A stretch of DNA of 64,000 nt from Gordius sp. MW1 (Eukaryota > Nematomorpha > Gordioida > Gordea > Gordiidae). How positions within the stretch are numbered: the stretch's first letter is position 1; every line of letters starts with the position of its first letter. This document shows positions 55,497 through 64,000 of this stretch, piece by piece. The notes below the pieces were generated by a model, which was not told the origin of the DNA, did no database searches, and saw only the letters and a program-made list of their open reading frames with translations. The stretch spans positions 24,676,001-24,740,000 of the forward strand of contig OZ038526.1 of NCBI GenBank assembly GCA_964036665.1. The letters run 5' to 3'. The translations under genes and the position numbers were made by a program.

Positions 55497-56235
55497 CGTA
55501 TCACAACCAAATCACTTTCAAGGTAAATGAATTTGTTTCCCTACACTAATATTTATAGGTTGATCTGTTAATTATACAATTAACATTAGTTTTTGCAGAT
55601 ATGCTTGTATGACTTATGGTTCCTTAACCCTCTTCGCCACTCTGGAAGGCCTACCTCACTTATTTATTTTTTATAAAGTGTTGAGACGCGGAATATTATT
55701 ATATCTAACGTTAGGAAGGGATATATTATATAGTAAGAAGGAAAATCGTGTATACAGAACGACAATATAGGCTAAAGCCAATTAACGGTAATTTAATTGT
55801 CACTCGAGGCATTACCAGTAACATTCTACCATTCGGTAATTTACTTATTTCGCACTCCAATTACCTCTCTACATAAAGGTTAGTTGTGAGTTTTTCCCTT
55901 TTAAAAAACCAATGATAATTTTGATCCTCAAATAGTTTCACTATGTTACTTCTACGTAATTGTAACTTTATTAATTATATTAATAAAGTATTAATTTTGT
56001 CATTCGTTTATCGTTATTACTAGTAAGTTGCGCCTAAAGGCTTAATCCTTCTCCTCAACCCCGTTCCACATCTTTTTTTTATTGGTGTCACCCCTAATGG
56101 AAAAGAATAATGGCAAAAATTAAAAAAAATATATAATTTAGCCCGTGAGGGTATTCGCAATCCTAAACACGAGTGTATTCGTGGGATACTTTTACCCAAT
56201 TTTTTAACTTTCTATAACATTTAAACCATTATTTA
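55497..56235. other. Intergenic region left of the LTR-element pair; nothing recognised
   Basis: AT-rich, without repeats that recur in the window and without supported exons. Confidence 0.4.
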
Positions 56236-56239
56236 CACC

Positions 56240-58110
56240 TTTTTCTGTTTTTAAATAACATGGTGAAATTTATATATTTGTTCAGGATGGGATTTAAGCT
56301 ATGAGGAATAGGAATGAGGGGAGATATTGAACGAGCTGCATAATAAAGGGACACCCTCTTCCCATTTAGGAAGAGGGGTAAAATTATTAAACTCCTTTTT
56401 ACTACATAGAATTCTACCTAATATATTTTGTTTCCGAGAATTAAATAATTTATTAAATCACACAAGAATTAAAATTATCAATCCGATCACACGCGTATAT
56501 TGAAAATCACTCGCGCGTAAGAAAAATAACAAATACGTATATGCATAAGAGCGTCGGGGGGGGGGGCGAATATACGCGTAGAAATTAAATGTACAGGAAT
56601 AGAGTTCTATGTACTACACATTAACTAGCACGTCCATGAAAGGCAGATGGTGTTGTAGACTACTACATTCTGAAGAACAAAAGAGAATAATAGTACCTTG
56701 CGTATTATCCCATACGTGTTAGAAAGTTAGCGGCGGCGTTTCTTTGTATAGGGGGGGGGGGAAAGTATCCTCGTATCGAGAGATACGATACCTTTCCCTT
56801 TCATTAAAAATTAGGGTCAGGGGTAGGGATATATGTTGACCAAAATAATAATTGATATAATGCCATCGGATAGTTTTTATCACATATTGATTATGGGTTT
56901 ACAATATTAAAAACATTTAATTTAACAATCCACTATATCAAAACTATATACCAATTAAGCAAAATTTAGTATATACATGTGTAACCTCCAATAAAATTGT
57001 GTAGTCTTTTCCTTTGACAGATTAGGTTGTTCATGGCAAAAGGGATGTTCCCGGAATAATTTGATCCAATATCCCTGCGCTGTGACGGTTGTTCATGGCA
57101 AACGGGATGTAATTATAAATACCTCATTTATGGCTTGTGGGAATAGTCCTTCATTCGGTGCGTATTGCCATTTGTTATTGGATACTCTTGTCCTACGATC
57201 CATCTAAAATGAGGAATTCTCAGCATTTTTATGCCTTTACCTCCATACATGAGGAACTCTTGCCCTCATCTGAAAATTAAGGAGACACCCGCTTCCTTAA
57301 CAATTGTGGTCATAGGCACAGATCCGACCTTATTTATAGCTTTATCAGCACTAACATGGCTAACGCTTGAGTACGATTTAGTTTTCCCTTAGTTTTGACG
57401 CAATCAGGTGATAATTTGCTTGTCGTTCATCTCCAGTTATAAGAATTTAATCTCTAGAATATGATTTATTTCATTCAGCAGAAGGGGGGAATTTGTTCCG
57501 AATTATTCTAAATCATTGTTCCGAGGTAGGGGTGGGAGAATTTATCTTCTGGACACCATTTTTCTATTTTTAAATAACATGGTGAAATTTATATATTTAT
57601 TCAGGATGGGATTTAAGCTATGAGGAATAGGAATGAGGGGAGATATTGAACGAGCTGCATAATAAAGGGACACCCTCTTCCCATTTAGGAAGAGGGGTAA
57701 AATTATTAAACTCCTTTTTACTATATAGAATTCTACCTAATATATTTTGTATCCGAGAATTAAATAATTTATTAAATCACACAAGAATTAAAATTATCAA
57801 TCCGATCACACGCGTATATTGAAAATCACTCGCGCGTAAGAAAAATAACAAATACGTATATGCATAAGCGCGTCGGGGGGGGGGGGAATATACGCGTAGA
57901 AATTAAATGTACAGGAATAGAGTTCTATGTACTACACATTAACTAGCACGTCCATGAAAGGCAGATGGTGTTGTAGACTACTACATTCTGAAGAACAAAA
58001 GAGAATAATAGTACCTTGCGTATTATCCTATACGTGTTAGAAAGTTAGCGGCGGCGTTTCTTTGTATAGGGGGGGGGGGGGAAAGTATCCTCGTATCGAG
58101 AGATACGATA
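56240..58110 (-). mobile_element. Short non-coding LTR-type element (TRIM-like), copy 1, 1871 bp
   Basis: Two direct terminal repeats of about 551 bp (56240-56790 and 57559-58110) enclose about 770 bp. Read on the minus strand, the repeat starts TATCGTATCTCTCGATACGA. The segment after the first repeat begins TGGTGTCC, a primer-binding-site-like start. The second repeat is preceded by a polypurine run GAAAGGGAAAGG. The flanks are CACC on both sides (56236-56239 and 58111-58114). There is no gag or pol coding, so it is non-autonomous. Its two terminal repeats are nearly identical, so the insertion looks young. Confidence 0.75.
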
Positions 58111-58114
58111 CACC

Positions 58115-58425
58115 TCAAAGTTAAAACTCCTGTTTACAAATATTCTTGACTGTCTTAAAGATTATAGTATAAACTTAGAATTATAATCGATTTTCAAAAT
58201 CCCCAAATATTTTGTTAAAATTTAAATAACTTGCTTCTTATTTCTCCCCAACGCCATGTACCATTAAAACAGCTATGATTTTTAGATAAAGATTGTTTAA
58301 ATGTTCAAATAACAGAATTCTACAAACTATGCTCACAAAAATTCACATTCTTATATTAATAATGTATTCGTGATAAGGAACTATTATTGTTTTTGTTTTA
58401 CATTATAGTCAATACGACTAAAATA
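58115..58425. other. Spacer between the two inverted LTR-type elements
   Basis: About 310 bp of AT-rich single-copy-looking DNA forming the loop of the large palindrome. Confidence 0.6.
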
Positions 58426-58429
58426 AAAT

Positions 58430-60281
58430 TATCGTATCTCTCGATACGAGGATACTTTCCCCCCCCCCCCCCCTATACAAAGAAACGCCGCCGCTAACTT
58501 TCTAACACGTATAGGATAATACGCAAGGTACTCTTATTCTCTTTTGTTCTTCAGAATGTAGTAGTCTACAACACCATCTGCCTTTCATGGACGTGCTAGT
58601 TAATGTGTAGTACATAGAACTCTATTCCTGTACATTTAATTTCTACGCGTATATTCCCCCCCCCCGACGCGCTTATGCTTATACGTATTTGTTATTTTTC
58701 TTACGCGCGAGTGATTTTCAATATACGCGTGTGATCGGATCGATAATTTTAATTCTTGTGTGATTTAATAAATTATTTAATTCTCGGATACAAAATATAT
58801 TAGGTAAAATTCTGTGTAGTAAAAAGGAGTTTAATAATTTTACCCCTCTTCCTAAATGGGAAGAGGGTGTCCCTTTATTATGCAGCTCGTTCAATATCTC
58901 CCCTCATTCCTATTCCCCATAGCTTAAATCCCATCCTGAACAAATATATAATCTTCATCATGTTATTTAAAAATAGAAAAATGGTGTCCAGAAGATAAAT
59001 TCTCCCACCCCTACCTCGGAACAATGATTTAAGAATAATTTGGAACAAATTCCCCCCTTCTGCTGAATGAAATAAATCATATTCTAGAGATTATGAACGA
59101 CAAGCAAATTATCACCTGATTGCGTCAAAACTATGGGAAAACTAAATCGTACTCAAGCGTTAGCCATGTTAGTGCTGATAAATCTATAAATAAGGTTGGA
59201 TCTGTGCCTATGACCACAATTGTTAAGGAAGCGGGTGTCTCCTTAATTTTCAGATGAGGGCAAGAGTTCCTCATGTATGGAGGTAAAGGCATAAAAATGC
59301 TGAGAATTCCTCATTTTAGATGGATCGTAGGACAAGAGTATCCAATAACAAATGGCAGTACGCACCGAATGAAGGACTATTCCCACAAGCCATAAATGAG
59401 GTATTTATAATTACATCCCGTTTGCCATGAACAACCGTCACAGCGCAGGGATATTGGATAAAATTATTCCAGGAACATCCCTTTTGCCATGAACAACCTA
59501 ATCTGTCAAAGGAAAAGACTACACAATTTTATTGGAGGTTACACATGTATATACTAAATTTTGCTTAATTGGTATATAGTTTTGATATAGTGGATTGTTA
59601 AATTAAATATTTTTAATATTGTAAACCCATAATCAATATGTGATAAAAACTATCCGATGGCATTATATCAATTATTATTTTGGTCTACATATATCCCTAC
59701 CCCTGACCCTAATTTTTAATGAAAGGGAAAGGTATCGTATCTCTCGATACGAGGATACTTTCCCCCCCCCCCCTATACAAAGAAACGCCGCCGCTAACTT
59801 TCTAACACGTATAGGATAATACGCAAGGTACTCTTATTCTCTTTTGTTCTTCAGAATGTAGTAGTCTACAACACCATCTGCCTTTCATGGACGTGCTAGT
59901 TAATGTGTAGTACATAGAACTCTATTCCTGTACATTTAATTTCTACGCGTATATTCCCCCCCCCCGACGCGCTTATGCTTATACGTATTTGTTATTTTTC
60001 TTACGCGCGAGTGATTTTCAATATACGCGTGTGATCGGATTGATAATTTTAATTCTTGTGTGATTTAATAAATTATTTAATTATCGGATACAAAATATAT
60101 TAGGTAAAATTCTGTTTAGTAAAAAGGAGTTTAATAATTTTACTCCTCTTCCTAAATGGGAAGAGGGTGTCCCTTTATTATGCAGCTCGTTCAATATCTC
60201 CCCTCATTCCTATTCCCCATAGCTTAAATCCCATCCTGAACAAATATATAATCTTCATCATGTTATTTATAAATAGAAAAA
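58430..60281 (+). mobile_element. Short non-coding LTR-type element (TRIM-like), copy 2, 1852 bp
   Basis: Same family as the preceding element, in opposite orientation. Terminal repeats lie at 58430-58981 and 59733-60281, and the interior starts with TGGTGTCC and ends with the polypurine run. The flanks are AAAT on both sides (58426-58429 and 60282-60285). Its two terminal repeats are more like each other than either is to those of copy 1, as expected for two separate insertions. No coding capacity. Confidence 0.75.
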
Positions 60282-60434
60282 AAATATTTAATGCCTTTCC
60301 ATTTTTCCTTCATAATTTACTAATTTAAAACGAGACTATTTAGTGTTTTAAAGTTTTTCGTAAAAAAATGTTCCACAGGAGCAGGTGTAAAGTTTTTAAT
60401 TGCCCTGTTTTTAATTCAAATGCTTAACGTTTTT

Positions 60435-60676
60435 TCGGGACCGGGTCAAAATGGCAGAAAAAAACAGCAGAATTGGTCAGAACTGGTCAGATCAAGATTG
60501 GTCAGGAGGGTTAGGGTTAGTGTTTTAGGTCAGCTTTTTAGGTGTGGATTAGGGTTAGGGTTAGATGCACATCATTCCCTCCCCATTTGTAATTCTAATA
60601 TATTGATTATCTAAAATCTTGATCTGACCAGTTCTGACCAATTCTGCTGTTTTTTTCTGCGATTTTGACCCCGATT
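60435..60676. mobile_element. Foldback element with TTAGGG-like core
   Basis: Inverted ends of about 57 bp (GGGTCAAAATGGCAGAAAAA.., then GGTCAGAACTGGTCAGATCA). The core is GGGTTAGGGTTAG..TTTTAGGTCAGC..GGATTAGGGTTAGGGTTAG and CATTCCCTCCCCATTTG. CGTTTTTT lies on both sides and may be a target duplication, but it is T-rich. The core matches the element at 50981-51217 in reverse, although the ends differ. Confidence 0.65.
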
Positions 60677-61059
60677 CGTTTTTTATATCTGTTTAAATTA
60701 TTTTTAAACACAAACATGATTTTTCTCCAGAATTTTAGTCATTTGCTTTCAGATATAAATTTAATATGTAAATATAGGAGCCAAAAGCTTCTCTGCATGG
60801 TTTCATTTTTGCATATTCACATCAACTAACATTTTTTTGAAATTTTTTATTTTCTTAGCTAATTCTGCTTAACAAAAGTCTGCAATTAATGGGTAGAATT
60901 AATAATTTTAACGGAGTCTAATTTCATCCTTTATCTTACATAACATATAAATTAACACAATGTACTTTTTACCATTTGATTATAGATCGATGGGAAGGGG
61001 GGAATTGATTGGGCTAGTAATGCTAATTCATAGTTAATTATAATATATTATATGTGGTC

Positions 61060-61480
61060 ATATTGGTGCCAAAAGTTATAAAAGTAAATATTTTGTTTTT
61101 TTGTCATTTTCTTATGATCCCTCAACCTGCATGTCCATTAAAATTGTTTTTTATAAGTGGTAAAAAACATTTGTTTTGAGTTTTAAACGGTTTGGAACTG
61201 TTCTTTGACAAAAATATTTTAAATTTTAATAAATATTTTCCTATGGACTTATTATTAAAATAGAATTATAATTCGTTAATAATTAAAAAATTTGATTGAA
61301 TTTAGCGTCAGAGACCGGTATCGTAAAAGATTGATTTTTGACCTTAGAACACCCACAACTCCAGAATTAATGGTTTGAATGAAAAACTCTCAGAATTTGA
61401 TATATTCTTCAATCTTCATTCTTATAAATTTAAAAATTTGGTGGGGATGGGCCGACAGGGATCTCTTTATGCTTGATTTG
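61060..61480 (+). repeat. Dispersed repeat of unknown class (pair with 46934-47440)
   Basis: Same order of shared words as the first copy (GTGGTAAAAAACATTTGTTTT, ACCCACAACTC, GGATGGGCCGAC). No coding potential recognised. Confidence 0.55.
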
Positions 61481-62740
61481 ACGTAGCATTCTGTTATATA
61501 GAACATGTTAGTTTACGACCCACTGGCCAGGTCGGACCGGACGACTCTCGTAGTTTTGATTTTCGGGCAAGCTCGTGGGCGATACGGGTTTTATGAATTT
61601 TTTAAATTGTGTATTTTGTTTTCGCTTGTAATTTTGTCAATTTGTTTGTATATACTGCTTATTAACCGTAAATCTTATATCTAAAACCAAGAATTAAATT
61701 AAAATTGTTTTGATAATATAGCGGAATCTATGCTAAAAATTAAAATAGTGATTATTTTGCCACCCCAGGTCATTTGTTAAAACCTTTGTCCCCCCCCCTA
61801 CATTAAATATCTGGCTAAGTTCATAAAACGAGTGAAATATTTATGTAGCTTTTTAATTGTTCGCATATATTTGGCCTTGTTTTAAATAATATGCCATTAA
61901 TGTAATGCTCATTTTTAAATAGTTATTAGGGATCCTATATATTTGGGCCTAACGGGTATAAAAATTATTTCGGAACCCGGTTCAATTTTTTAACTTCATT
62001 GCCCGCCCGGGCGCCCGAACCCTTCTAAGTGTCCACCCGGACCCACCCAAATCTTTAGAGCTGCCTTCGAACTTCCCGCCCTTGAATATTAAATTTGCCC
62101 CATAGACACGAATTTGTGCTATCCCAAATTCTTTCAACCATTGTCAAAAAAACATTAAATTAATGGCATATAGATTTAAACAAATATAGCTATATTTTAT
62201 TATCACGGACAAAATCAATTTATATTATTTAAAGGTCGAATAAGATACAATTTTTTGCAATAAAACTTTTAATCTTTAATTCTAATATTAATAGGCCAAA
62301 AAATGATGGTATTTTGTCTTTCTAAAAAATTTAGCAAGTGTTTCTTTAAAATAAATTGTTATCACTGGCGAAACCGCGGATAGGTTACAAAATTTTAATA
62401 TATTAATTGCAAATGCATTTCGGTACAAGCATGTTGGAACGTTTACAAATCATTTATCAGCAAAATATTAATTGGATGCCGCCAATGTCAATGAAAATAT
62501 TTATGTAGCAATTTGAATTAAGTTTAAAGTATACATATTATGGATAGGTAATATAGCAATACAAAATTAGACTCCCCATTTGGGTAATCTCGTTTATGCC
62601 CCTGCCTTATAAATATAAATTTGCATTTATTGAATAAACTTCGTTCTAGTCAAATTCTGTGCTCTGTTAATACTTACTTTTTTGATAAAAAAAACAATAA
62701 TTTATCAATAAAAAAATGCAATTTATGGAGAAAAATTTTT
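61481..62740. other. Transposon debris and AT-rich DNA; no gene
   Basis: A diverged CATGGGCG-type MITE tail is visible at about 61720-61830. A GCCCG-rich fragment of the CAGAGACCAGAT hAT family lies at about 61935-62110. The remainder is AT-rich and unassigned. Confidence 0.45.
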
Positions 62741-62744
62741 ATTT

Positions 62745-63170
62745 AAAAGAAAAAGGATAGGTAATGAAATTAATTATTATAAAAATACACTTTGGCCAGA
62801 GGTCATATTTTCTAATGGTCAGCAGACGGCCAAATAGTTAGCCAATAATTATAAACTAGAGAAAAAAATTTGATTTTAATCTCATTTTGGCCAGTGGTCA
62901 TTTTTTTATTAGTCAGTAGCCAGCAAACGGCCAAATAGCCTATATTTATAATATAGAAAAAAAAATTTGATATACACTTTGGCCAGTGGTAATTTTTTCT
63001 AATGGTCAGTAGTCAGCAGGTCAAAAAGCGTCTAAATACATAAGGGCCAAATATTAAAAAAACAAAAAAAATTTCAATCCCACTTTGGCCAGTGGTCATT
63101 TTTTCCATTGGTCAATAAGCAGCAGACGGCCAAATAGCCTATATTTTTAATCTTATTAGCAAGAACAATA
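62745..63170. repeat. Tandem array of the GGCCAGTGGTCATTTT unit
   Basis: Four copies of ACTTTGGCCAGTGGTCATTT.. plus GTAGCCAGCA.ACGGCCAAATAG at about 95-100-bp spacing. A diverged sister of the array at 29290-30350. Confidence 0.75.
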
Positions 63171-63539
63171 TATTATCAATGCAAAATTTAGGTTAATAAC
63201 AAAAAGAAACAATAATTCACAAAGCAGCAAGTATACAATTAAGATAGAAATTGACCAAATTAATAAAGTAAGCAACGGTAATCATTAATTTGGCGGGAAT
63301 AATTAGGCCAGTTTCGCAATTATCCGATATATAGCAACAATCTAGACAAGTCGCCCAAAGAAATTTAAGTATAAAGCTAGTCGGGCACAATAGCAATAAA
63401 AGATATTGGGCTCGGGCGAGGTCAAAAAAATTAAAGCCAACCAGCGGTCATAAGCTAGTCTATTTGCAAAAGCCAAATAAAAGTCTTTTACAGAAGCATA
63501 AGTCCACATCAATTAAAAATCTCCACGGCAATTATGCAA

Positions 63540-64000
63540 AAACTCCAAGTTGGACAACGGACGGACAACGGACGGACGGACAACGAAAAGCGAGCGCATA
63601 GATTGCATAGCAATTAATAATTAATAGCTTGGCGATAGCGACGAGTGATAAGGGAATTAAAAGGGCGAATTGCGATTTGGGCATCACGCTTTAGTATTAT
63701 GTATAGACGGCCCTTGTGAATCACTAACAATGAAAGAGCTACATAAATATAAATATTTCAAACCTTTGCATGAGTAGCTAGGAACTTTAAAGAAATAGAG
63801 GGGTAGGGCCAAAGATTATAAAAGTAACTTGGGGACGGGTGGCAAAATGAAGTTTCTTAACTTTTTAACCATTTTTCAAATGCAATCAAACAAAAAAGTA
63901 ACAAAAACTCGGGCCTTCGGCCCTCGTGGGAAGGGGGAGGGGAGAAGGGAAGGGGGGAAGGGAAGGGGGGAAGGGAAGGGGGGAAGGGAAGGGGGGACGA
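63540..64000. repeat. GGACGGACAAC repeat, hairpin motif and G-rich minisatellite entering at the right edge
   Basis: Begins with repeats of GACGGACAACG, then AAAAGCGAGCGCATAGATTG and hairpin-capable TTGCATAGCAA. At 63905 ACTCGGGCCTTCGGCCCTCG starts a GGGGAAGGGAAG minisatellite that runs out of the window. Same modules as 25490-26070 and 28783-29010. Confidence 0.7.

Noticed and set aside
56240-60281. Assembly artefact (false hairpin) as the sole explanation of the palindrome
   Set aside because: The arms differ from each other more than the terminal repeats differ within each arm, and each arm has its own distinct flanking duplication; still worth confirming with spanning reads.

Overview
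The window is AT-rich animal nuclear DNA. Genes are split by GT-AG introns and sit in a sea of transposon debris. Two conserved single-copy genes fix it as metazoan: F-actin capping protein alpha and an MMD-type PAQR membrane protein. Several introns are extremely short (32-41 nt) while others exceed 1 kb. Three secreted proteins pair Lustrin-type cysteine modules with a WAP four-disulfide core. That pairing is common in ecdysozoans, nematodes especially, and also occurs in molluscs; I cannot name the species.

Left third (1-25.2 kb): the 3' part of an unrecognised basic protein (+) runs in from the edge and ends tail-to-tail with the first WAP/Lustrin gene (-, 10428 to 3220). After 8 kb of nested transposons come two paralogues in tandem (+, 18463-21137 and 22116-25189) with predicted products of 650 and 651 aa. 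In all three genes the cysteine modules sit on separate phase 1-1 exons, so this is a locally duplicated family, probably secreted structural, matrix or protease-inhibitor proteins.

Middle (25.2-49 kb): tandem and tRNA-box repeats, a broken Ty3/Gypsy-like fossil, LINE-like 3' fragments, the capping-protein gene (34852-37958), then a complete-looking hAT DNA transposon (40982-46925). The hAT has a perfect 8-bp target duplication and a spliced reading frame of about 1022 codons. Its 5' part holds seven tandem copies of an 87-bp phase-symmetric exon. A deletion derivative lies 0.9 kb to its right.

Right third (49-64 kb): the PAQR gene (-), with a foldback element just upstream of its start. Further right, two short non-coding LTR-type elements (56240-58110 and 58430-60281) face each other in inverted orientation and form a 4-kb palindrome. 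The rest is foldback elements and tandem repeats. At least six hAT-like terminal-repeat families can be told apart, many with recognisable 8-bp target duplications.
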